Assembly: GCA_937975765.1 (NCBI GenBank) | Contig: CALJUR010000036.1 | Span: 72,286 to 136,285 of the forward strand | Direction of reading: 5' to 3' | DNA: 64,000 nt | Source: an uncultured Myxococcales bacterium | GTDB taxonomy: Bacteria > Myxococcota_A > UBA9042 > DTJE01 | In this document: in pieces, positions 1 to 7,565 of the stretch | Numbering within the stretch: position 1 is the first letter of the stretch | Layout of the letters: each line of letters starts with the position of its first letter | Notes under the pieces: model-generated | What the model saw: the letters and a program-made list of their open reading frames with translations, nothing else | What the model was told of the DNA's origin: nothing | The model's database searches: none | Position numbers and translations under genes: made by a program

Positions 1-561
1 CAGCGCGCCGCCGCACGCCAGCACGGTCGCGCCCGCGGCGCCGGCCTGCGAGGCGCAGTCGCAGCCGACGCAGGCGATCAGGCCCGTCGGGTCGATCAGC
101 AGGGCGCCGTTGCGCAGGATGCCGTCCGGGACCAGGAAGTCGCCGCGGACCAGGATCGCCGATCCGCCCTTCTGCACCGTGCAGGCCTCGGTGGCGGGCA
201 GCGGATCGCCGCCGCACTCCAGGGTCGGGGGCGTGCCGGTGTCGCCCGCCGTGTCGCCCGCCGTGTCGCCAAGCGTGTCGCCCGGAGCGTCCCCGGGGAC
301 CTCGAAGGCGTCCTCCCCCCCGCCGTCTGCGCCGGGGTCGCCCGCGACCGCCTCCGGCTGGCCGTCGACGTCGCCGGCGACGTCCTCCTGCCCCGCCTCC
401 GGCGGGACCGTGTCCGGGTACAGCACGTCCGTCCGCGGAACGTCGCCCAGGTTCGTGTCGATCGCCGGGTCGAAGTCGCCCGCCTCGGGTCCGGACCGTC
501 CCCCGCAGGCCGCCAGGGCCAGCACCGCAACTGCCGCTGCCACCGGGAAGATTCGTCGCAC
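1..561 (-). CDS. Secreted amidohydrolase-like lipoprotein, C-terminus off window
   Basis: Reads leftward off the window edge; 187 codons are present. The GTG start is chosen because AGGAGG lies six bases upstream (568-573) and the product opens with a lipoprotein signal (MRRIFPV, then a hydrophobic run ending LALAAC). After the Cys comes a linker rich in Gly, Asp, Thr and Pro with in-frame GDTAGDT repeats (bases about 240-290). The visible globular part (ILVRGDFLVPDGILRNGALLIDP, then GLIACVG and CDC) resembles the N-terminal composite domain of the amidohydrolase superfamily, where the metal-binding HxH motif would follow beyond base 1. The function is an inference because the catalytic part is missing; an unrelated secreted lipoprotein remains possible. 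Confidence 0.6.
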   Translation of the reverse strand, partial: MRRIFPVAAAVAVLALAACGGRSGPEAGDFDPAIDTNLGDVPRTDVLYPDTVPPEAGQEDVAGDVDGQPEAVAGDPGADGGGEDAFEVPGDAPGDTLGDTAGDTAGDTGTPPTLECGGDPLPATEACTVQKGGSAILVRGDFLVPDGILRNGALLIDPTGLIACVGCDCASQAGAAGATVLACGGAL

Positions 562-691
562 GGGATGCCTCCTGTCGCCTTGCCGGGACGGGTCCTCGGT
601 CAAACCGGCGGAGCATAGGCGAAGACGGCCGGAAAGGGAATCCCGAGGGGGAGGAAGGTTGCGGGAATCGTTCGGGGATGCCGCCTCCGGC

Positions 692-1276
692 CTACCTCGC
701 CGGCGCCAGCGACCTGACGAAGTCCAGCACCCGCGCGGCGTGGTCGTCGGGGTCCACCCCGTGCCACGCCTTCCGGACCAGGCCCTCGCCGTCGATCACG
801 AACGTGGATCGGTCCACGCCCAGCGGGCTGCGCCCGAAGATCGACCCCTCCTTCCACGCCCCGAAGACGTCGTGGATCCGGCCGTCCGCGTCCGCCAGCA
901 GCGCGAACGTCAGCCCGTGCTTCTTCGCGAACTTCGCGTGCGACTCCAGGCCGTCCCGGCTGACGCCCAGCACCACCGCGCCCGCCTTGCCGAAGTCGTC
1001 CGCCAGATCCCGGAAGCCCTTGGCCTCGGCCGTGCACCCCGGCGTGTCGTCCTTCGGGTAGAAGTACAGCACGACCACCTTGCCCTTCAGGTCCGACAGG
1101 CCGATGGTGCCGCCCGTGGAGGCCGGCGCCCGGAAGTCCGGCGCGGGCATCCCAGCCTCGACCTTCGCGACCTTCGTCTCCGCCCAGGCCTCCCTGGCGC
1201 CTCCCGCCACTCCCGCGCCGACCAGCGCGACCACCGCGGCCGCGACCACTCGAATTCTTGCCACGTCCCGTCCCAC
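692..1276 (-). CDS. Exported PrxQ/BCP-type peroxiredoxin
   Basis: Peroxiredoxin of the BCP/PrxQ family (194 aa), expected to reduce peroxides. The GTG start follows GGAGG with a five-base spacer. Residues 1-32 look like a signal peptide or N-terminal anchor (hydrophobic VVAAAVVALVGAGVAGG, then AWA), so the enzyme probably works outside the cytoplasm. The thioredoxin-fold signature YPKDDTPGC-T is at about 73-82, with peroxidatic Cys81. The usual PrxQ resolving Cys five residues on is Lys86, and no other Cys is seen after Cys81, so it should act as a 1-Cys enzyme. Divergent from ettA; no thioredoxin gene adjoins it. Confidence 0.88.
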   Translation of the reverse strand: MGRDVARIRVVAAAVVALVGAGVAGGAREAWAETKVAKVEAGMPAPDFRAPASTGGTIGLSDLKGKVVVLYFYPKDDTPGCTAEAKGFRDLADDFGKAGAVVLGVSRDGLESHAKFAKKHGLTFALLADADGRIHDVFGAWKEGSIFGRSPLGVDRSTFVIDGEGLVRKAWHGVDPDDHAARVLDFVRSLAPAR

Positions 1277-1315
1277 GATTGCCTCCTCCCCGTTCCGGGG
1301 TTCGTCGGGATGAAA

Positions 1316-1334
1316 CTGGACACGAACAGTCCAG
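1316..1334. promoter_or_regulatory. Palindrome between divergent prxQ and ettA
   Basis: CTGGAC, a seven-base spacer and GTCCAG form a perfect six-base inverted repeat 40 bases upstream of the peroxiredoxin start. It could be an operator for the divergent pair; no regulator gene is adjacent, so its role is only inferred. Confidence 0.3.
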
Positions 1335-1357
1335 GATGCAAGCCTCGCCCCGAACCC

Positions 1358-1386
1358 TTGTCGAAACCCCCGTCCGCCCGTAGGAT
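1358..1386 (+). promoter_or_regulatory. Putative housekeeping promoter of ettA
   Basis: TTGTCG (1358-1363), a 17-base spacer and TAGGAT (1381-1386) resemble sigma-70 -35 and -10 boxes. The -10 lies 59 bases before the ettA start codon. Confidence 0.4.
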
Positions 1387-1445
1387 CGGCCTCCGTTCCT
1401 GCCCGGGGAAGTTCCGGCCCGAGCACGCAAGAGGAGGCGCCATCC

Positions 1446-3122
1446 ATGGCGGACGAACCGAACAAGGTCATCTACTCGATGATGGGCGTGGGCAAGGTCC
1501 ACGGCACGAAGCAGGTCCTGAAGGACATCTGGCTGTCGTACTTCTACGGCGCCAAGATCGGCGTCATCGGCCTGAACGGGTCCGGCAAGTCCAGCCTGCT
1601 GAAGATCATGGCGGGCGTGGACACCGAGTTCCTGGGCCAGACGGCGTGCAGCCCGGGCTTTTCCATCGGCTTCCTGGAACAGGAACCGCACCTGGACCCC
1701 GCCAAGACGGTGCTGGAGTGCGTCCGCGAGGGCGCCCAGCCGATCGTCGATCTCCTCGACGAGTTCGAGGCCCTGAACGCGAAGTTCGCGGAACCGATGG
1801 ACGACGACGAGATGGAGCGCCTGCTGGCGCGCCAGGGCGAGCTGCAGGACAAGCTGGACGCGACCAACGCCTGGGACCTGGACTCCCAGCTGGAGGTCGC
1901 GATGGACGCGCTGCGCTGCCCGCCCGGCGACACGCCCGTCAGCATCCTGTCCGGTGGCGAGGTGCGTCGCGTCGCGCTGTGCCGGCTGCTGCTGCGCAAG
2001 CCCGACATCCTGCTGCTGGACGAGCCCACCAACCACCTGGACGCCGAGTCCGTGCACTGGCTGGAGCAGCACCTGCAGCGCTACGCCGGCACGGTCATCG
2101 CCGTCACGCACGACCGGTACTTCCTGGACAACGTCGCCGGCTGGATCCTGGAACTGGACCGCGGCCACGGCATCCCGTGGAAGGGCAACTACTCGTCGTG
2201 GCTGGAGCAGAAGAAGAACCGGCTGGCCGTCGAGGAGAAGCAGGAGACCGAGCGCCAGCGCACCCTGTCCCGCGAGCTGGAGTGGATCCACATGTCGCCC
2301 AAGGGGCGGCACGCCAAGGGCAAGGCCCGCATCACCGCGTACGAGAGCCTGCTGGCGCAGCAGCCCGAACAGCTGGCGCGGGAACTGGAGATCTTCATCC
2401 CCGCCGGGCCGCGGCTGGGCGACGTCGTCATCGAGGCCAAGGGCCTGCGCAAGGCGTTCGGCGACCGGCTGCTGATCGACGACGCCGACTTCCTGATCCC
2501 CCCCGGCGCCATCGTCGGGATCATCGGACCGAACGGCGCCGGCAAGACCACGCTGTTCAAGATGATCGCCGGGCAGGAGAAGCCCGATTCCGGCGAACTG
2601 CGGCTGGGCCAGACCGTCAAGCTGGCCTACGTGGACCAGGTCCGCAGCAGCCTGGACCCGGACAAGACCGTGTGGGAGGTCATCAGCGGCGGCAACGACC
2701 GGCTGCTGCTGGGCGGCGTCGAGGTGAACAGCCGCGCCTACGTTTCGCGGTTCAACCTGTCCGGCACCGACCAGCAGAAGAAGGTGTCCGTGCTGTCGGG
2801 CGGCGAGCGCAACCGCGTGCACCTGGCCCAGATGCTGAAGCTGGAGGCGAACGTCCTGATGCTGGACGAGCCGACCAACGACCTGGACGTCAACACCCTG
2901 CGCGCGCTGGAAGACGGCCTGGAGCGGTTCGCCGGATGCGCCCTGGTCATCAGCCACGACCGCTGGTTCCTGGACCGCATCGCCACGCACATCCTGGCCT
3001 TCGAGGGCGACAGCAAGGTGACGTGGTTCGAGGGCAACTTCCAGGAGTACGAGGCCGACAAGAAGGCCCGCCTGCCCGACTGGCAGCCCCACCGCATACG
3101 CTACCGCGCGCTGACGAGGTAG
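1446..3122 (+). CDS. ettA: Energy-dependent translational throttle protein EttA (ABC-F)
   Basis: ABC-F ATPase of 558 aa, the normal EttA length. It binds the ribosomal E site and gates entry into elongation according to the ATP/ADP level. Two ABC domains are visible: Walker A GLNGSGKSS near residue 38 and GPNGAGKTT near residue 360, signature LSGGE in both halves, Walker B LLLDEPTNHLD and LMLDEPTNDLD. The linker between them (about 255-320, with ELEWIHMSPKGRHAKGKAR) is the conserved P-site tRNA-interaction motif region, and the extended arm near residues 95-140 is the EttA type. GAGGAG precedes the ATG. It stands alone, with the AT-rich island downstream. Confidence 0.96.
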   Translation: MADEPNKVIYSMMGVGKVHGTKQVLKDIWLSYFYGAKIGVIGLNGSGKSSLLKIMAGVDTEFLGQTACSPGFSIGFLEQEPHLDPAKTVLECVREGAQPIVDLLDEFEALNAKFAEPMDDDEMERLLARQGELQDKLDATNAWDLDSQLEVAMDALRCPPGDTPVSILSGGEVRRVALCRLLLRKPDILLLDEPTNHLDAESVHWLEQHLQRYAGTVIAVTHDRYFLDNVAGWILELDRGHGIPWKGNYSSWLEQKKNRLAVEEKQETERQRTLSRELEWIHMSPKGRHAKGKARITAYESLLAQQPEQLARELEIFIPAGPRLGDVVIEAKGLRKAFGDRLLIDDADFLIPPGAIVGIIGPNGAGKTTLFKMIAGQEKPDSGELRLGQTVKLAYVDQVRSSLDPDKTVWEVISGGNDRLLLGGVEVNSRAYVSRFNLSGTDQQKKVSVLSGGERNRVHLAQMLKLEANVLMLDEPTNDLDVNTLRALEDGLERFAGCALVISHDRWFLDRIATHILAFEGDSKVTWFEGNFQEYEADKKARLPDWQPHRIRYRALTR

Positions 3123-3191
3123 GGGCGCTCCTCGACCCGCCTCTGCCCCCGCCCCGTCCTCCTGCATTTCATATTCGATGCAATTTGGGTA

Positions 3192-3222
3192 TTGACTTTT
3201 TCATGGAACCGTGGATCATAAT
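3192..3222 (+). promoter_or_regulatory. Putative promoter for the phosphatase-HD-sbcDC operon
   Basis: TTGACT (3192-3197) and CATAAT (3217-3222) are separated by 19 bases, slightly longer than the ideal 17. They lie in the AT-rich island about 320 bases before the first gene, implying a long leader if used. Confidence 0.35.
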
Positions 3223-3241
3223 AACATCGTGGCTACCTTTC

Positions 3242-3263
3242 AGGTCGCGGCAATACGCGACCT
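3242..3263. repeat. Inverted repeat downstream of the putative operon promoter
   Basis: AGGTCGCG, a six-base loop and CGCGACCT form a perfect eight-base stem just downstream of the -10-like element. It could be a repressor operator or a leader hairpin. Confidence 0.4.
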
Positions 3264-3540
3264 TGCGGTTTCATCGTTCGCTGTACGTGCATAACTCGGA
3301 ATCGATGGGTGAGTATGCCATGCGTACCGGACCGGACAGTCTCGCCTGGGAAACACGCGCGACCGCGTGCCGCAAAGTCCAATAATTCTCATCAAATTTC
3401 AGCCTTCAGGCACCGTGGCACCCGTCCGGGAGGGGGCCGTGTCGCACCGGTATGCTACCTCTTGCATGCATTGGGAATCGTGCCTGCGTCCCGCGGCGAT
3501 CGGGGCCGGGATCGACTTGGCATTCCTGGAGGATGAAGCG

Positions 3541-4857
3541 ATGGAGTGCGGACGGATGGGCGACGGGGCGAACGGGGGCAGGGGTCGGGATTCGAGGGAC
3601 GTCAGGCTGTATCAGGACCGCCGAAAAGGCGCACCGGTCCTGGCGATGGGCGACCCCCAGGCGTCCCTGCGGCAGGTGCGGGAGGTGCTGCGCCTGCACG
3701 GCGGCCTGGACGCGATCGGGGCCATCCCGGCGGATCGAACGGTGCTGTCGATGGGGGATCACTTCGACTACCGCACCACGGACGAGGACGCGACGGCGGA
3801 GGGCCTGGCGGTGCTGTCCTGGCTGGGCGGGCAGCCGCCCAACCGGGTCGCCCTGCTGCTGGGCAACCACGACCTGGGCCGGGTGTGCGAACTGTCCGCG
3901 TGCACGACCGAGACCTTCCGGGCCGCGGCCGAGGCGGCGCGGGCCCTGTCCGACGCACGTTCGGCGTTCGCCCGGATGCCCGATCCGGACAGGCGCGCCG
4001 CCGTCGCGGACCTGAACCGGAAGGAACTGGCGTTCGCCGACCGCTTCCCGTTCGTGCCGACGGTCGACCTGGCGGGACGGGACTGGACCTCGTTCTCCGC
4101 GGACCAGAGGGACCGCGTGCAGCGGTTGCTGACGGAAGGCCGGTTCTCGCTGGCCGCGGTGGCGGTCCTGCCCGACGGGACCCGTGCCCTGGCCACGCAT
4201 GCCGGCGTCACCCCGCGCGAACTGGCCCTGCTGGGGTGCCCCGACGAGCGGGATCCGGACGCGATCACGACACGGCTGAACCGCTTCCTGGACCGGAGGG
4301 TCGAGGAGGTCGCGGACCGGTGGCAGCGGGGCCAGGCGGCGCCGCTGGACCTCGCGCCGCTGAACCTGCCCGGGTGCGGGGGCGTGGACACCGTGCACGC
4401 GGAACTGTGGGGGAAGGGAGGGTTCCCGGGCCGCTACGCCTGCGGCCACGAGGGAGGCGGCCTGCTGAACCACCGGCCCGCGCGCAGGGATCGGGAGGGC
4501 CGGGACATCGATCTCCCGTGGGAGTGGAACGCCGACCGGCCGCGCCGGTTCGACCCGCGAGTGCTGCCGCAGGGGTTGGTCCAGGTGGTCGGCCACGTCC
4601 CGAACCGGCGGCTGGTGTCCGAACTGGGAAAGGAGTGGGTCCCGGAGGATCGCCGCGAACGGCTGCTGTCGGGGCTGCGCGTGCTGCGGACCGACGGTGT
4701 CGCCGTCACGCTGGAACCGTGGGAGGAGGCGGGCCCGGCGGTGGCCGGCGAGGCCACGATGATCTTCGTGGACGTCGGACTGGCCGCCCAGGACCTGGAC
4801 GCGGGGGGCGGCCGCTGGTTCCTGCTGCCGCTGCTGGGCTGCGAGGTGCCGCGATGA
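3541..4857 (+). CDS. PPP-like metallophosphoesterase
   Basis: Calcineurin-like metallophosphoesterase of 438 aa. The ATG at 3541 is chosen because TGGAGG lies eight bases upstream. Metal-site motifs are GDHFDYR (near residue 68), GNHDLGR (near 108), ATHAGVTP (near 222) and VVGHVP (near 348), the order seen in PPP/ApaH-like phosphatases. The first motif is MGDPQ instead of the usual GDxHG, so one metal-ligand His is replaced by Gln. The substrate may be a phosphoprotein or a nucleotide; nothing in the sequence decides. It is the first gene of the block ending in sbcC and its TGA overlaps the ATG of the HD gene. Confidence 0.75.
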   Translation: MECGRMGDGANGGRGRDSRDVRLYQDRRKGAPVLAMGDPQASLRQVREVLRLHGGLDAIGAIPADRTVLSMGDHFDYRTTDEDATAEGLAVLSWLGGQPPNRVALLLGNHDLGRVCELSACTTETFRAAAEAARALSDARSAFARMPDPDRRAAVADLNRKELAFADRFPFVPTVDLAGRDWTSFSADQRDRVQRLLTEGRFSLAAVAVLPDGTRALATHAGVTPRELALLGCPDERDPDAITTRLNRFLDRRVEEVADRWQRGQAAPLDLAPLNLPGCGGVDTVHAELWGKGGFPGRYACGHEGGGLLNHRPARRDREGRDIDLPWEWNADRPRRFDPRVLPQGLVQVVGHVPNRRLVSELGKEWVPEDRRERLLSGLRVLRTDGVAVTLEPWEEAGPAVAGEATMIFVDVGLAAQDLDAGGGRWFLLPLLGCEVPR

Positions 4858-5495
4858 TTGGCGAGGGGACGCTGCTGCGACTGGAGGCCCTGCTGGAGGG
4901 CCGGGTGCTGCCGAGGTTCTTGCAGTTGTGCCAGGAGGTAGGGCAGGAACTGCGCTCGGGACGGGTGGACTTCCCGGGCGCCTTCCGGCTGATCCGCAGC
5001 CCGATCCACGGCATGACCCACTGGGTTCGCGTCGGGTGCCTGGGCCTGGGCATCGCGGAGGCGGCCTGGGGCGGTGACGACCGGAAGGACGACGAGGAGT
5101 CCCTGCTTCTGGCGGCCTTCTTCCACGACGCCGCCCGTGTCAACGAGCACCTCGACTCCGGTCACGGCCGCCGGGGGGCCGCGCTGCTGGAGGCGTGCGC
5201 GGAGCCCCTGGCCTGGCCCTCCCGGATCGCGGGGCCCGCAGCCGATGCCATCCGCAGGCACCAGGGGCAGGGGGGCGAGATTCGGCATGGCGCAGGTCGG
5301 GTGGCCGCGGCGCTGGCCAACGCGGATCGCCTGGACCGGGTGAGGTTCGGGGATGTTCCCGTGGATCGCCTGATGCACCTCGACGGCGCCTGGCAGGACC
5401 TGCTGGAACCGGCCTGCCGGCTGGTGGATCGCGTGGACGAGGCGCGGGTGCGCCGTGCGGGCCTGCTGGCGGCGCTGGCGCCGGCCCGGGAATGA
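4854..5495 (+). CDS. HD-domain phosphohydrolase-like protein
   Basis: 213 aa. The ATGA overlap with the preceding phosphatase fixes the start and implies translational coupling. The HD metal motif is visible as His56 (IHGMTHW), His91-Asp92 (FFHDAARV) and Asp158 (ANADRLDRVRF), with further His at 104 and 135. HD proteins hydrolyse phosphate bonds in nucleotides or nucleic acids; the substrate here is unknown. Next to a second phosphoesterase and the SbcCD nuclease, a role in nucleotide or DNA-end metabolism is plausible but inferred. Confidence 0.72.
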   Translation: MIGEGTLLRLEALLEGRVLPRFLQLCQEVGQELRSGRVDFPGAFRLIRSPIHGMTHWVRVGCLGLGIAEAAWGGDDRKDDEESLLLAAFFHDAARVNEHLDSGHGRRGAALLEACAEPLAWPSRIAGPAADAIRRHQGQGGEIRHGAGRVAAALANADRLDRVRFGDVPVDRLMHLDGAWQDLLEPACRLVDRVDEARVRRAGLLAALAPARE

Positions 5496-6658
5496 ACGAC
5501 CGGCACGACCCAGGAGGGCGGGAAGACGAACCGAATGACGGCGAAGGAATGCGAAGCAGGGCGGAACGACCTGCCGGAAGCACCGGCAACGCCGACCTGT
5601 CCCCGGCGTCGCCGGAGATGCGATCGAACGTCGCAGGGGGGGTGATGGACGGGACGACACTGCACGGGCTCTGTGGATGCTGCGGGCGCCGCTTCATCGA
5701 GGCGACCCGATACCGTCCCCGCTGGGGGGCGTCGTGGACGGGCACCCTGGCACCGTTCCGGGACGAGGGCGTATGCCCGGGGTGCTACCGCCTACACGGC
5801 CTCGCCGAGGGTGGCGAGGTCCCCTGGCCCGAGGACGAGTGGATTGCCCGTCGCGAGGAACGACTGCGCAGGGTGCGGGAGCGGCACGATGCCGCCTTCT
5901 GCATGGGCGGCGCCTGCACCGACGAGTCGATCGACACGCTGCGGGAACTGGGGGACACCCTGTGGGCCTTCGGGCTGCTGGCGGAGTGCGTCGAGACTCG
6001 GGGTTACGTCGTGTCGTTGCACTTCCTGCGGCCGGATCGGGAGCCGTCGCTGCTGCTGGAGGCGTGGATCGACCTGTCTCTGGCCCTGGCGGCGGACGGG
6101 CAGTTCGGCGAGGCGCTGCGTCTCCGGCGGCAGGCACTGGCCCGGCAGCGCAGGGTCCTGGCACCCGGGGACCTTTCGCGGTTCGGCGGCGAGGTCCTGG
6201 CAGCCTGGCTGGCCGGACGCGCCGGCAGGCCGCGCGTGGCCCGCAGGCAGGCCGAGCGCCTGGGTCGCCTGGCCGCAGGGCATCCCGATCGGGACCTCCG
6301 GGAGATGCTGGTGTCCGACGCGGTGATGCTGCTCGCCGACGCTTGCCGGTCGCCGGAGGAATGGGAGGACGCGCAGCAACTCCTGTCGTGCTTCGTCGCG
6401 GACCTGGACGGGGCGGCCGACCTGCTGCGGGAGGTCCTGGAGGTCCGCGAGGAGGAATTCGGCGAATTCGACCCCGTCACGGCCGCGACCCGCCTGTCCC
6501 TGGCGAAGGTCCGGCAGCACCAGGGCGCGATCGACGAGGCCGTCCACCTGGCGACCCGGGCGCACGCGGCGTGGCTGCGGATGGAGGCCCCGGGCGGATT
6601 CCGGACCCGGATCGCCGCCGGTTTCCTGGCGCGATGGAAGGGCGTCGCGATGCCCTAG
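5492..6658 (+). CDS. Cys-rich (zinc-ribbon-like) protein with helical repeats
   Basis: 388 aa if started at the ATG that overlaps the HD stop codon as ATGA; an internal ATG at 5645 behind a G-rich stretch would drop 51 hydrophilic residues. Around residues 58-95 it has CGCC and then CPGC, spaced like a zinc ribbon. The rest is alpha-helical and Ala/Leu/Arg-rich with TPR-like units (for example FGEALRLRRQALARQ and GAIDEAVHLATRAHAAW), a layout typical of scaffold proteins. No enzyme motif is seen. Its place inside the operon suggests a partner of the neighbouring phosphoesterases or SbcCD. Confidence 0.6.
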   Translation: MNDRHDPGGREDEPNDGEGMRSRAERPAGSTGNADLSPASPEMRSNVAGGVMDGTTLHGLCGCCGRRFIEATRYRPRWGASWTGTLAPFRDEGVCPGCYRLHGLAEGGEVPWPEDEWIARREERLRRVRERHDAAFCMGGACTDESIDTLRELGDTLWAFGLLAECVETRGYVVSLHFLRPDREPSLLLEAWIDLSLALAADGQFGEALRLRRQALARQRRVLAPGDLSRFGGEVLAAWLAGRAGRPRVARRQAERLGRLAAGHPDRDLREMLVSDAVMLLADACRSPEEWEDAQQLLSCFVADLDGAADLLREVLEVREEEFGEFDPVTAATRLSLAKVRQHQGAIDEAVHLATRAHAAWLRMEAPGGFRTRIAAGFLARWKGVAMP

Positions 6659-6701
6659 GGAGTTCGATGACGGCCGGGTCCGCCCGGCCGGGAGGGGGAC
6701 C

Positions 6702-7565
6702 ATGGACAACGACTTCATCCAGGCGGTCAGGAGATACTTTTCGATGCTGCGAATCGAGATCTCCGGACCCTCGTTGCCTGCCGGAATCCGTCGCAACGTC
6801 GAGGTCTTCTTCGGGAGGGAAGACTGGAAGGACGTCGCAAGCGACCTGCACGAGATTCCGCCGGCGGATCGCCCCCGATTCCTGCTGGGCCTGTTCCTGA
6901 TCGTCGTGTCCGATCAGGGCATCTACGCGAACTTGCGCCGCCTCTACCCGCGCTGGAGGCGGAGGGCCCCGGTGCTCAAGTTCGGGTCGGCCCACTCGCT
7001 TCGGCGCTTCGAGAACCCGTTCCGGATACTGACGATCCCGGTGGACCGGGGCGTCCAGGACGCCGAATCCCTGATTGCTCTGGTCCCCGAGTTCGTGGAT
7101 GCCTGGATCGACTTCGCCCGGAACCTCCCGCGCGCCGTACCGGGCCTGGATGCCCAGACGTACTTCGATGGTCTTCGCAACGACACCGGCTGGGGATACT
7201 GTCGCCGTCGTAGCAGGGTGATCCGCGCGATCCTCGAGACCCTCGATTCCCGCCTTCAGGCCGCCGGCCATCGGATGGCCCCGGCAAGGACCGAAGGGGA
7301 ACTGCCCTTCGACCCGCCGCTTCCCCCCTCGGTGGCCGATCGTCGCCGAGCCCGGTTCCTGGCCAACCTGAACGACCCCGACTACGTTCGGGACCTGGTG
7401 GACGCGATCTCCGACGCGATCCGGGAAGTGCAGGAGAACACGCCAGGCTTGTCCGGATTGTCCACCGCGGCGCGACGCAGTGGCAGTGGCGGGCATCGAA
7501 CCGGAGGTCGCGGCCGCATGGTACAAGTACCGGGTCAACGGAACGAAGAGGAAATCGTCCAATGA
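6702..7565 (+). CDS. Unknown protein encoded directly upstream of sbcD
   Basis: 287 aa, not recognised. The start follows GGGAGGGGG by four bases, and the TGA overlaps the sbcD ATG (ATGA). It appears soluble and mixed alpha/beta with many Arg and Asp. A hydrophobic stretch RFLLGLFLIVVSDQGIY (near 60-76) is probably a buried helix rather than a membrane segment. The C-terminal 40 residues are low complexity (Gly, Arg, Gln, Glu). No catalytic motif is seen. The coupling to sbcD suggests a joint function with the nuclease. Confidence 0.6.
   Translation: MDNDFIQAVRRYFSMLRIEISGPSLPAGIRRNVEVFFGREDWKDVASDLHEIPPADRPRFLLGLFLIVVSDQGIYANLRRLYPRWRRRAPVLKFGSAHSLRRFENPFRILTIPVDRGVQDAESLIALVPEFVDAWIDFARNLPRAVPGLDAQTYFDGLRNDTGWGYCRRRSRVIRAILETLDSRLQAAGHRMAPARTEGELPFDPPLPPSVADRRRARFLANLNDPDYVRDLVDAISDAIREVQENTPGLSGLSTAARRSGSGGHRTGGRGRMVQVPGQRNEEEIVQ

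Larger units (their letters stand above)
3123..3540. other. 418-base non-coding AT-rich island upstream of the sbcDC operon
   Basis: No convincing gene. Bases about 3165-3410 are conspicuously AT-rich against the surrounding very GC-rich DNA, with runs such as ATAATAAC and CAATAATTC. The stretch holds a promoter-like pair (3192-3222), an eight-base inverted repeat (3242-3263) and a possible further -10-like TATGCT near 3450. It probably carries the control region for the six-gene block that starts at 3541. Confidence 0.6.

Noticed and set aside
3367..3540. N-terminal extension of the metallophosphatase into the AT-rich island
   Set aside because: The extension has no ribosome-binding site or conserved sequence, while TGGAGG stands at good distance from the ATG at 3541.
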